Positions 8,821-16,712 of a stretch of 44,150 bases of DNA are shown here, one piece after another. Location of the stretch: contig NZ_JACJOX010000053.1 of assembly GCF_014695775.1 (NCBI RefSeq), forward strand, positions 1 through 44,150, written 5' to 3'. The stretch's first letter is position 1. Each line of letters starts with the position of its first letter. The stretch comes from Leptolyngbya sp. FACHB-60. GTDB taxonomy: Bacteria > Cyanobacteriota > Cyanobacteriia > Phormidesmidales > Phormidesmidaceae. Under the pieces are notes generated by a model. It was not told the DNA's origin, did not search any database, and saw only the letters and a program-made list of their open reading frames with translations. Made by a program: the position numbers and the translations under genes.

Positions 8821-10692
8821 ATGCCGATTAAAGATAAACCGACTCAACCTAAATTTCGGCTATTCAACAATATTTTTCTGATTTTGGGCGTCGTGTTTTT
8901 GGCGGCCAGCTTCATCTTGCCCGCCATTCTAGGGCCGCAGATTCCAGGGGTGCCCTACAGCCTGTTTATTCACCAGGTGCAAGAGGGCGAGGTGGCGCGG
9001 GTGCAGGTCGGCCAAAATCAGATTCAGTACCAGCTCAAGCCTGTGGACGAGGAAGAGACCGGCCAAGTCTTCACCACCACTCCTATTTTTGATCTGAGCT
9101 TGCCAAACACCCTGCAAGACAACGGCGTTGAGTTTGCCGCCACGCCGCCGCCCCAAAACCGCTGGGTAGGCAGCCTATTGAGCTGGGTGATTCCGCCGCT
9201 GATTTTTGTTGGCATTTGGCAATTTTTTATCCGTCGCGGCGGTGGCGGTGGGGCGCAGGGCATGCTGTCTATCGGCAAGAGCAAGGCCAAGGTCTACGTC
9301 GAAGGCGAGGCGGCTAAAATCACCTTTGCCGATGTGGCCGGGGTCGAAGAGGCCAAAACCGAGCTGGTAGAGATCGTCGATTTTCTCAAGACGCCGGGGC
9401 GCTACACCCAGATTGGGGCGCGCATTCCTAAGGGGGTGCTGCTGGTTGGCCCACCAGGAACCGGAAAGACGCTGCTGGCCAAGGCCGTCGCTGGCGAAGC
9501 GGGGGTGCCTTTCTTTAGCATCTCAGGCTCTGAGTTTGTGGAAATGTTTGTGGGGGTGGGGTCGTCGCGGGTGCGCGACCTATTTGAGCAGGCCAAAAAG
9601 CAGGCCCCCTGCATAGTATTTATCGATGAACTGGATGCGATCGGCAAGTCGCGCAGCAGCAACGGCATGTACGGCGGCAACGATGAGCGCGAACAGACCC
9701 TCAACCAGCTGCTCTCAGAGATGGATGGCTTTGCCGCCGAAGACGCCACGGTGATTGTGCTGGCGGCCACCAACCGGCCCGAAATTCTTGACCCTGCTCT
9801 CTTGCGCCCCGGTCGCTTTGACCGGCAGGTGCTAGTCGATCGCCCCGCCCTCTCCGGTCGTGAGGCCATTCTCAATATCCACGCCCAAACGGTGAAGCTG
9901 GGCGACGATGTGGATCTGAGGGCGATCGCCACCCGCACCCCCGGCTTTGCTGGAGCCGACCTAGCCAACCTGGTGAATGAAGCCGCTTTACTGGCAGCCC
10001 GCAACTACCGTGAAGCGGTTGCCCAGACCGACTTTGCCGAGGCGATCGAGCGCGTAGTCGCTGGTCTCGAAAAGAAAAGCCGCGTGCTCAACGACAAAGA
10101 AAAGAAAATTGTCGCCTACCACGAGGTCGGCCACGCCCTAGTCGGTTCCCTCATGCCGGGCAGCGGCAAGGTCGAAAAAATCTCCATTGTGTCGCGGGGC
10201 ATGGCGGCCCTGGGCTACACCCTACAGCTGCCCACCGAAGACCGCTTTTTGATGGATGAAGCTGAATTGCGGGGGCAAATTGCCACTCTGCTGGGGGGGC
10301 GATCGGCAGAAGAAATCGTCTTCAACAGCATCACCACTGGGGCGTCTAACGATTTGCAGCGGGCGACGGATCTGGCTGAGCAAATGGTCACCGCCTTTGG
10401 CATGAGCAAGGTGCTGGGGCCATTGGCCTACCAGCAGGGGGCGCGCCCGATGTTTCTCGACCAAGGCATGGCCAGCGGCCGCCGCGCCATGAGCGAAGAA
10501 ACCGCCCAGGCGATCGATCGCGAGGTCAAAGACATTGTTGAGACCGCTCACCAGCAGGCCCTAGCCACCATTCGCCACAACCGCGATCTGATGGAAACGA
10601 TCACCATGCAGCTGCTAGAAACTGAGGCGATCGAGGGCTCAACCCTGCACCATCTGCTCGACCAAGTGCAGGCTATCCCAACTGGCGTTTAG
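8821..10692 (+). CDS. ftsH: ATP-dependent zinc metalloprotease FtsH
   Basis: 623 residues, usual length for FtsH. TM1 is at about 14-38 (IFLILGVVFLAASFILPAIL), then a small periplasmic domain and TM2 at about 120-140 (LLSWVIPPLIFVGIWQFFI). A Gly-rich linker leads to the AAA+ module with Walker A GPPGTGKT (about 210), Walker B IVFIDELDAIG and the second region of homology (ATNRPEILDPALLRPGRFDR). The protease domain has the zinc site HEVGH at 434-438, where HEAGH is commoner, and a downstream Asp in NDLQRATDLAEQM. It degrades membrane and misfolded proteins as a hexamer; cyanobacteria carry several paralogues with roles such as photosystem II repair. I cannot say which this one is. The next gene is a PII-like protein 141 bases downstream. 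Confidence 0.97.
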   Translation: MPIKDKPTQPKFRLFNNIFLILGVVFLAASFILPAILGPQIPGVPYSLFIHQVQEGEVARVQVGQNQIQYQLKPVDEEETGQVFTTTPIFDLSLPNTLQDNGVEFAATPPPQNRWVGSLLSWVIPPLIFVGIWQFFIRRGGGGGAQGMLSIGKSKAKVYVEGEAAKITFADVAGVEEAKTELVEIVDFLKTPGRYTQIGARIPKGVLLVGPPGTGKTLLAKAVAGEAGVPFFSISGSEFVEMFVGVGSSRVRDLFEQAKKQAPCIVFIDELDAIGKSRSSNGMYGGNDEREQTLNQLLSEMDGFAAEDATVIVLAATNRPEILDPALLRPGRFDRQVLVDRPALSGREAILNIHAQTVKLGDDVDLRAIATRTPGFAGADLANLVNEAALLAARNYREAVAQTDFAEAIERVVAGLEKKSRVLNDKEKKIVAYHEVGHALVGSLMPGSGKVEKISIVSRGMAALGYTLQLPTEDRFLMDEAELRGQIATLLGGRSAEEIVFNSITTGASNDLQRATDLAEQMVTAFGMSKVLGPLAYQQGARPMFLDQGMASGRRAMSEETAQAIDREVKDIVETAHQQALATIRHNRDLMETITMQLLETEAIEGSTLHHLLDQVQAIPTGV

Positions 10693-10740
10693 GGAGGATT
10701 CTGGTCGGCTGGGTGAAACGTAGGGCAACCCAACAAAGCC

Positions 10741-10786
10741 AATTGTGGTTGGGTGCCACGGTTGTTCTCCCCAACCAACCACAATT
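10741..10786. terminator. 12-bp inverted repeat after ftsH
   Basis: AATTGTGGTTGG (10741-10752) is the exact reverse complement of CCAACCACAATT (10775-10786), with a 22-base loop. A T-rich stretch (CTGCTTTTTTAGC) follows about 10 bases on. It may terminate or attenuate the ftsH transcript before the PII-like gene. It also resembles the GGTTGGGTG-type cyanobacterial dispersed repeat. Confidence 0.5.
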
Positions 10787-10833
10787 CTCAAGCCTGCTTT
10801 TTTAGCTTTTTTATCAATTCCTTGGAGGTCTCT

Positions 10834-11133
10834 ATGTCATCTTCTCTAACCAAAGGCACTCTCGTCACCATTATTGGCGAAGCGGTTTTGCAAGAGCGCC
10901 TGATTCACCTGCTCAGCCAGCTTGAGGTGTCAGGCTATACGATTGTGCCCGCCAAAGGGGCCGGCAGCCACGGCAGACGCATGGGCGATATTGCTGGCTA
11001 CAACACCAACATCGAAATCAAAACAATCGTCAGCGCAAAGCTATCTGACCAGCTGCTAGACGAGCTAAAGCCCTTTCAAGAAACCCATGCCTTGATTGCC
11101 TTTCGCCAAACCGTAGAGGGTTTGTTTGATTAA
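10834..11133 (+). CDS. PII-like signalling protein
   Basis: 99 residues with the ferredoxin-like pattern of the PII superfamily: beta strand TLVTIIGEAV, helix QERLIHLLSQLEV, strand GYTIVPAKGAGSH, a short T-loop region GRRMGDIAGYN, strand NIEIKTIVS, helix SDQLLDELKPF and strand HALIAFRQTV. The canonical GlnB/GlnK features (a Tyr51 T-loop and the TGKIGDGKIF B-loop) are missing, so this is a PII-like protein, comparable in size to SbtB or CPII types, and not the nitrogen regulator GlnB. Such proteins usually form trimers that bind nucleotides and regulate a membrane partner. I chose the ATG at 10834 over the upstream frame opening at 10753 because GGAGG at 10824-10828 lies 5 bases before it. FtsH lies upstream; a link is only inferred. 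Confidence 0.75.
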   Translation: MSSSLTKGTLVTIIGEAVLQERLIHLLSQLEVSGYTIVPAKGAGSHGRRMGDIAGYNTNIEIKTIVSAKLSDQLLDELKPFQETHALIAFRQTVEGLFD

Positions 11134-11247
11134 AAACCAGTTTTGTAGCTCCTAGCAAAGCGATCGCGGGCCTATCCATAAATAGACGGGTCGCTAAAAT
11201 CAAGGGCCTAGATACTATGGCTTGGTGACTCACCCTAGGAGAGCAAG

Positions 11248-11919
11248 ATGATTACCGTCCACCACTTAAATAACTCGCGATCGCAGCGGGTGCTCTGGCT
11301 GCTCGAAGAACTGGGCCTGCCCTACGATGTGAAGCGCTACGAGCGCGACCCAGAGACCATGCTGGCTCCAGACTCGCTTCGGCAGGTGCACCCGCTGGGT
11401 AAGTCGCCGGTGATTACCGATGGTGATCTGACTTTGGCTGAGTCGGGGGCGATCGTCGAATATTTAGTCGATCGCTACGGCGATGGGCGGCTGATTCCGC
11501 CTCTAAATACCCCAGAGCGGCTGCGCTACACCCACTGGCTGCACTACGCCGAGGGGTCGGCCATGCCGCCGCTGCTGCTGAAGCTCATCTTCGACCGCAT
11601 TGAGCAAAGCCCGATGCCCTTCTTTGCCAAGCCAATCGCCCGTGGCATCGTCGGCCGAGTCAAAGACTCATTTATTCATCCTCAGATCACCCAGCACCTC
11701 GATTTTATGGAGGCAGAGCTGGGCAAAAGCCCCTGGTTTGCCGGGGAAGACTTCACCGCCGCCGACATTCAGCTTAGCTTTCCGCTCGAAGCTGCCGCGA
11801 CGCGGGCGGGGCTCAATGCCAGTCGTCCCAAACTCATGGCCTTCTTAAATCGTATTCATGCTCGACCAGCCTACCAAAACGCGCTGAACCGGGGTGGTAA
11901 GTATGAACTTTTGAGTTAA
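11248..11919 (+). CDS. Glutathione S-transferase family protein
   Basis: 223 residues. The N-terminal thioredoxin-fold domain (about 1-80) starts ITVHHLNNSRSQRVLWLLEE and contains HPLGKSPVITDG (cis-Pro region) and the glutathione-binding LAESGAIVEYL motif. The all-helical C-terminal domain contains WFAGEDFTAADIQLSFPLE, the conserved N-capping box. It is probably cytosolic and conjugates or reduces small electrophiles with glutathione; the substrate is unknown. A good ribosome site (AGGAGAG) precedes the ATG. The gene stands alone, with a decayed ORF downstream. Confidence 0.93.
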   Translation: MITVHHLNNSRSQRVLWLLEELGLPYDVKRYERDPETMLAPDSLRQVHPLGKSPVITDGDLTLAESGAIVEYLVDRYGDGRLIPPLNTPERLRYTHWLHYAEGSAMPPLLLKLIFDRIEQSPMPFFAKPIARGIVGRVKDSFIHPQITQHLDFMEAELGKSPWFAGEDFTAADIQLSFPLEAAATRAGLNASRPKLMAFLNRIHARPAYQNALNRGGKYELLS

Positions 11920-11940
11920 GCCAGGCACAACGTTAGGTGT

Positions 11941-12114
11941 AATTGACGAGCCTAAAGTGATTGGCAGGACTACAACGACAGAGTTGCCAAGCACCCCAGC
12001 ACCGACGCCACCGCAGAGCCTGACGACCGAGAGGGGCTGCTGTAGCACAGCACCCTATCGATTGGCTCCTACACCGTGCTGATTTTTCGCAATCAGCTCA
12101 CCCTGGCTAGTTAA
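11941..12114 (+). pseudogene. C-terminal remnant of an unidentified gene
   Basis: In one frame this stretch reads like a protein end: SDWQDYNDRVAKHPSTDATA then EPDDREGLL, an in-frame TAG at 12043-12045, then HSTLSIGSYTVLIFRNQLTL and a TAA at 12112-12114. Upstream in-frame stops (TGA, TAA) and the absence of a start argue for a decayed copy. The protein-like composition on both sides of the TAG is why I list it. I do not recognise the family. Confidence 0.35.
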
Positions 12115-12157
12115 AATATAGGCACCACGTTCCCCAGTAGCTATACCGAATCTATCT

Positions 12158-12700
12158 GTGCAACAGCCATCTTCCAAGCAGCCCCATCCCGACTCGGCAT
12201 GGCGAGCCGATCCCGGTCTCCAGCGCATCATCACCCGCCTCTCGACCACCCTGGAGAAGGATACGCAGATCGTGGATACTACCCACGATCTGCAAGAAAA
12301 ACTGGGCGCTGACCGAGTGCTGTTGTATTATTTCTATCGCCCTTGGCAAGGGCGAGTGACCTTTGAAGCCCTCAGCGATCCGCAGTTTTCGATCTTTGGT
12401 TCTACTGGGCCAGATGAATGTTTTACCGACGAACATGCGGCGCTGTATCTAGCTGGGCGGATCCGGGCGATCGCCGACATTGAGACCGAGCCGATTGCCG
12501 AATGTCACCGCAATTTTCTGCGTGAGCTGCGGGTGCAGGCCAACCTAGTTGTGCCGGTGCTGGTGGGTGACGATCTTTGGGGACTGCTCGTAGCCCACCA
12601 CTGCCAATCTCCCCACGTTTGGACGGATGGCGATATTGCGGCCATGCTGTATGGGGCCGAGACCTTGGCGATCGCCCCCGCCATCCGAGGCGGGGCATAG
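12158..12700 (+). CDS. Single-domain GAF protein with DXCF-type cyanobacteriochrome signature
   Basis: 180 residues, essentially one GAF domain (about 19-172) with no kinase, methyl-accepting or GGDEF output. It carries Cys116-His117 in AECHRNFLRELRVQANLVVP, the canonical bilin attachment site of cyanobacteriochromes. It also carries Cys88 within Asp86-Glu-Cys-Phe89, the DXCF motif whose second Cys adds to the bilin in dual-cysteine photoreceptors. The two Cys are 28 residues apart, the spacing I recall for TePixJ. RIRAIADI and LWGLLVAHHC also match this family. It should therefore bind a phycocyanobilin/phycoviolobilin chromophore and switch between blue- and green-absorbing forms, acting through a partner. 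Start is GTG at 12158; no in-frame ATG lies near the N-terminus. No bilin lyase or output gene is adjacent. Confidence 0.8.
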   Translation: MQQPSSKQPHPDSAWRADPGLQRIITRLSTTLEKDTQIVDTTHDLQEKLGADRVLLYYFYRPWQGRVTFEALSDPQFSIFGSTGPDECFTDEHAALYLAGRIRAIADIETEPIAECHRNFLRELRVQANLVVPVLVGDDLWGLLVAHHCQSPHVWTDGDIAAMLYGAETLAIAPAIRGGA

Positions 12701-12903
12701 GGAGAACAATCCTGGCAACCAAGGCCGTTTAATAGGGGCTAGTGCCATTGGTTCTTCAATTAAATTGGGGTAAACATACAAAACCTGATATCAAACAACG
12801 AATCCACCCTTAAATCAACCATCGGCCTGTAATACTTTAATTGTTAGCCGCTCATCCGTAATAGATGACCTTAGTTAACTAGTAATAAACCTAGGTTAAA
12901 CCC

Positions 12904-13305
12904 ATGGCTGACATTGTAGATACTGCTGTAAGCGCCGGTTCATTTAGTACTCTAGTGGCTGCTATTAAAGCCGCTGGTCTAGTCGATACTCTCAAGGGTC
13001 AAGGCCCATTTACTGTCTTTGCACCCACAGATGAGGCTTTTGCAAAACTGCCCGCAGGTGCTGTAGATGGCCTGCTAAAAGATGTTGCCAAGCTTAAGAA
13101 AGTCCTCACCTATCATGTCGTTTCTGGCAAGGTGATGGCCGCTGACGTAACCAAACTGAAGACGGCTACCACCGTTGAAGGCTCCGATGTCACAGTTGAC
13201 GCCTCCAATGGAGTCAAGATCAACGACTCTACGGTGACCACCCCCGACGTAGCGGCTGACAATGGTGTAATTCACATCATTGATACCGTGCTAATGCCGG
13301 CGTAG
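12904..13305 (+). CDS. Fasciclin (FAS1) domain protein
   Basis: 133 residues forming a single FAS1 domain. It shows FSTLVAAIKAAGLVDTLKG, the H1 box GPFTVFAPTDEAFAKLP, YHVVSGKV and the H2 box NGVIHIIDTVLMP. FAS1 domains mediate adhesion or act as small extracellular or periplasmic proteins. This copy has no signal peptide, as in several short cyanobacterial homologues, so its location is uncertain. It is monocistronic, and a hairpin lies about 90 bases downstream. Confidence 0.93.
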   Translation: MADIVDTAVSAGSFSTLVAAIKAAGLVDTLKGQGPFTVFAPTDEAFAKLPAGAVDGLLKDVAKLKKVLTYHVVSGKVMAADVTKLKTATTVEGSDVTVDASNGVKINDSTVTTPDVAADNGVIHIIDTVLMPA

Positions 13306-13721
13306 ATCATTAATAATTGGGTGGCGATCGCCACTCAATCATTAATTCACGCTTAAACTCAGCTCGGGCATGATCTGCCGACCATCCCGGTACCTATAAA
13401 ACCTTCCACCGTGGGAGGTTTTATAGTTGAAAGGCGTAATACCAAACCCTTCTCGGTTAAACCCCTGATTCCGAAGGGCGAATGTAATTCGCCTCTACAG
13501 TTTGGCCTCTTGGAAATCGGGGTTGTGTGATTCAGATTTTGTATTAGACCTCAATCACCACCCGCAGGTTTCCTCATTTGCGCACTACCCGGCAGGCGGT
13601 GGCCTTGCGGAAGTGCCCAAACTCCAGATTGAGCAGCGTTTGTCCCGCCTTAAAAGCCAAGCGGTAGATCACCCCAATGGGAAGACTGGATCATGGCGTT
13701 GTCTTAGGAATGGGACGACGG
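13306..13721. other. Repeat-bearing gap with an open coding-like stretch
   Basis: Besides the hairpin at 13394-13426, the stretch 13477-13496 has the common cyanobacterial fold-back GGGCGAA-TGTAA-TTCGCC, framed by an imperfect inverted repeat (about 13459-13478 with 13508-13526). At 13544-13690 the minus strand reads GVIYRLAFKAGQTLLNLEFG, an in-frame TGA at 13574, then GNLRVVIEV and a stop. It looks like a fragment of a decayed gene that I cannot identify. The plus-strand frame over the same region looks random. Confidence 0.35.
13394..13426. terminator. Long hairpin between the fasciclin gene and a convergent glycosyltransferase
   Basis: CTATAAAACCT (13394-13404) pairs exactly with AGGTTTTATAG (13416-13426). 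The inner bases extend the stem to about 15 pairs, with one G-T pair and a CCG loop. The A/T-rich arms can give a U-rich 3' side on either strand, so it may be a bidirectional terminator. A second palindrome, GTGGCGATCGCCAC, lies at 13321-13334. Confidence 0.6.
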
Positions 13722-14840
13722 TTAAGCAGTTTCGATCAGATTGGGCTGCGGCCGAACGACAGTACGCTCTGGGGCCAGATGAACGCGATCGCCCTCGACC
13801 CGACTTTGCCCCTCACCAACTAGCTGACGATAGACAGCCTCATAGCCATCGACCATGCGCTCAACGCTAAAATTGACCTCAACGTGCTCTCGACAGGCAC
13901 GACGACTGAGGCGATGCACCTGGGCCACCGCGTCAATACAGTCGTCAACGCTGTGGCAGAGAAAGCCCGTCTTGCCATCGACCACTAGCTCCGGGGCTGA
14001 CCCTATGGCCAGGGCAATTACCGGAGTACCGCTAGCCATCGACTCGGCCATCCCTAGGCTAAAGGGTTCTGGCCAGGTGATGGGAAACAGGGTGGCGGTA
14101 GCGTGGCCAATCAGCGCTTTTTTCTGAGGCTGGGTGACCTCCCCCAAAAATTCGATTTGCTGGCCGTCAATTAGGGGTGCCACCTGCTGCTCAAAAAACG
14201 TTTGGTCTTCAAACTCAATTTTTCCTGCCATTTTGAGCCGGCAGCCGCTGCGCTTGGCAATTTCGATCGCCAGGTGGGGGCCTTTCTCTTCTGACATGCG
14301 GCCCAGATAGGCCAGATAGGGCGGCTCTTGAGGTAAAGGATAAAAATCGAACTGGTCAATGGCGATCGCGTTGTATATCGCCGCTATATAGTTCAGCCCC
14401 ACTTCGGGCCGCTGCTGCGACCTAGACACCGTGACTAGGTTTTGCTGCCGATACTGCCTGAAGATTTTCTCAAAAGCAGGGGTGAGCAATTCGTGCAGAG
14501 TGTGAACCACTGGGGTTGGGCTGAGGTGAGCATAGGGCAGCGCCGCCAAATCCATGTGGGAATGAATGAGGTCAAACTCTCCAGCGGATTGAAAGACGTT
14601 TTCGAGCTGTCGCTGCTCGTAGCTGGCATACTCTAGCGGCAGCAAGCCCAGGGAGCGCAGGGCGCGATGGCAACCCGGCACTAACCGGCTCTGGGTCTGA
14701 GAATCGCCTGAGGCAAACAGCGTCACCTGGTGCCCACGGCGCGTCAGCTCTTCGGTGAGCAAACTCACTACCATTTCAGTGCCACCGTAGGCTAGGGGCG
14801 GTACTCTCTCCCAAAGGGGTGTAATCTGGGCAATTTTCAT
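13722..14840 (-). CDS. Family 4 glycosyltransferase
   Basis: 372 residues with a GT-B fold. The N-terminal half starts MKIAQITPLWERVPPLAYGG, with the Gly-rich acceptor-side loop GGTEMVVSLLTEELTRRGHQ. The C-terminal half has LAYLGRMSEEKGPHLAIEIA and the donor-binding E-x7-E motif in EPFSLGMAESMASGTPVIAL. This class transfers a sugar from a nucleotide sugar, typically to exopolysaccharide, glycolipid or compatible solutes; donor and acceptor cannot be read from sequence. It has no membrane segment. AGAGG precedes the ATG at 14838-14840. It stands alone, without neighbouring polysaccharide genes. Confidence 0.93.
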   Translation of the reverse strand: MKIAQITPLWERVPPLAYGGTEMVVSLLTEELTRRGHQVTLFASGDSQTQSRLVPGCHRALRSLGLLPLEYASYEQRQLENVFQSAGEFDLIHSHMDLAALPYAHLSPTPVVHTLHELLTPAFEKIFRQYRQQNLVTVSRSQQRPEVGLNYIAAIYNAIAIDQFDFYPLPQEPPYLAYLGRMSEEKGPHLAIEIAKRSGCRLKMAGKIEFEDQTFFEQQVAPLIDGQQIEFLGEVTQPQKKALIGHATATLFPITWPEPFSLGMAESMASGTPVIALAIGSAPELVVDGKTGFLCHSVDDCIDAVAQVHRLSRRACREHVEVNFSVERMVDGYEAVYRQLVGEGQSRVEGDRVHLAPERTVVRPQPNLIETA

Positions 14841-16061
14841 ATAGACCTCTCCAGTTTTAGTGTGACGCTAGGCGATGCAACGCTAGGTCATCAGTCATTA
14901 GTTAATGAGTCTTTGAAAATGTATGGCTTTAGTCGCATTTTTCATCCAGAAATTTGATGCCAAATGCAGTACCAAACTGAAAACAAAATATTTATTCAAC
15001 GTACCGTCATCCTAAGGCTCTGATTTGGCAGTAGCCTATACCGCTGTAGCGATTGGCCCACCTAAAAATCTCTACCCTAAGACTGGCTCAATCCATACCT
15101 TTTGGTATAGAAAAAATAGCTTGGATTTTGAAATCAATTGGCAGCGATCGTAGTGAGCTTTGAGCCTATACCGAAGCTGAAAAGCAGCCTTCAAAATCCG
15201 TAGGATAGAGCCTTTAGAAAAAAATCCTAGGCGAACCTGAATCTCTGATACTTGGCAGAGCATTTAGGACGTGCGATCGCTCCAAAACCATCTCTTTTGA
15301 GAAAAGCCAGAGCCCACTGATTACTTACCCAAGTCCTTTACAGTTGTGTTTAGAGAATGCTTTCTATTCCTCAGCATTTATAGCGATAGGTCTTGAGCCT
15401 AGAGACTTTCTGAGCCAGTTAAGAAAAAAGTAAGCCGATTGTATTTAACCTTTGCTGTACTCAATTCATCTTTTGGCCACAGAACCAGGTTAAAAACGAA
15501 TTAGATAGTCGAATAAATTTTCCTGTTGAGTGCTAGCGATCCTATTTTTTAGGGTCGCCATTCTGCCAATGTGAATAGTACCGCTACAGGCGATCGCGCG
15601 CTAAATTTACCACTGACTCAGCGGCATCAGACAGTAGCCCAATCGAACCGTCAGTAGGTAAGCCGTTGTTTTGAGCAGGCTGGTTAAAACAGCGGTTCCG
15701 ATGGAAAGCAGGGTGTAAAGCCGAGCCGAGCGATCGCCTGTAGTCATTAAGGCAGTTTCGCTCGGCCAGGACTATCGCTTTGGCCTGGGGAGTTATAGCC
15801 TCTGGCTGCCTCACCCTGGCGTTTCAGTTCTAGTAACCGTCCTAGAAACCCTTCACCCCTTGGGGAAGATAGCAGTTGAACCTGAGAAATCTCTGGCCTG
15901 CCATGCGGAATTATCTCGCTGGCGGCTGAAGGATCTGGAGCGATGCTGCGGCTTCAAGAGGTATGCGATCGCTTGGCTCTATGTTCACACCCCTCCACCC
16001 TGCCCCCGACGTTGACTCTGGCCTCGCCCAAGGGCGCAACGTCTTCCTCTCCCGATGTCCT
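14841..16061. other. 1.2-kb gap without a convincing gene
   Basis: Noticeably more A/T-rich than the flanking genes up to about 15560. Short open frames at 15072-15263 and 15584-15814 (minus) lack ribosome sites and recognisable domains. TATACCTTTTGGTATA near 15096-15111 is a short dyad. The last part (15820-16061) leads into the lipoprotein gene and should contain its promoter. I see nothing else that I can support. Confidence 0.4.
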
Positions 16062-16712
16062 ATGAAAACTTCTATTCGCTTTCCGGCTTTAGTCGGCATC
16101 AGTTTACTCACCACAGCTTTACTGGCCTGCTCCGCAGGCCCCCCCGCTGCCCCGCCGGAGACGTCCGCGCCCCAGAACGAAGCGGCCACCCCATCCAACT
16201 GGGCCAACATTTTAGGGCCGATATCTGCTCCCCCCAACTGGCAGGTTGAGCCCTGCGTCAACGAGGTGCTGTTATGCGTTGAGGCCGATGGTGACCTCAT
16301 TGGCACGGTAGAACGCTTTAGCCATCCCCTCAGCGAAGTGCCCGTACAGGGCGGCTTACCGCTGCCCGAAGGGTCAGAGCTTGAGTTTCTTCAGGCCTGG
16401 GTGAGCGACCACTACCGCACCATCGAAGCAGATCGTCAGGGGGCTGACCCCGCCCTCAAGTTTGTTGGGGAAACGCCGGTAGCCATTTCCATCGGCACTC
16501 TGCCCGGCCTGCGCTACGGCTACACCATCACCCATCCCAACGGGGCGTTATTCGATCGCGGCATTGGCTATGTGACCACCGACGGCACCATGCTCCATGT
16601 GTTTGCCACCGGGGTAATTAGCGGCGATCCCAGCGGCTCGTTCTCTGACGAAGAGTTATTCGAGACGTTTTTACCCCACCTCAACACCACTATTCAGGGG
16701 CTCAAACTATGA
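16062..16712 (+). CDS. Lipoprotein of unknown function, coupled to the GUN4-WD40 gene
   Basis: 216 residues. A lipoprotein signal peptide runs from MKTSIRFPALVGISLLTTAL to the lipobox LLAC, followed by a Pro/Ala-rich linker (GPPAAPPETSAP). The mature domain (about 55-216) contains QVEPCVNEVLLCVEADGD, HPLSEVP, a helix FLQAWVSDHYRTIEADR and GLRYGYTITHPNGALFDRGI; I recognise no named family. The two Cys in PCVNEVLLC could form a disulfide outside the cytoplasm. The frame is open from 15963, but I chose the ATG at 16062 because it directly gives the signal peptide. The stop overlaps the next start as ATGA (16709-16712), implying translational coupling to the GUN4-WD40 protein and probably a shared complex or process. 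Confidence 0.85.
   Translation: MKTSIRFPALVGISLLTTALLACSAGPPAAPPETSAPQNEAATPSNWANILGPISAPPNWQVEPCVNEVLLCVEADGDLIGTVERFSHPLSEVPVQGGLPLPEGSELEFLQAWVSDHYRTIEADRQGADPALKFVGETPVAISIGTLPGLRYGYTITHPNGALFDRGIGYVTTDGTMLHVFATGVISGDPSGSFSDEELFETFLPHLNTTIQGLKL

Noticed and set aside
10753..10833. N-terminal extension of the PII-like protein
   Set aside because: It falls in the ftsH downstream hairpin and the GGAGG site points to the ATG at 10834.
13502..13870. 122-codon plus-strand ORF overlapping the glycosyltransferase end
   Set aside because: No domain or ribosome site; it overlaps a solid gene on the other strand.
15584..15814. 76-codon minus-strand ORF in the 1.2-kb gap
   Set aside because: No ribosome site, no hydrophobic or conserved pattern, isolated.
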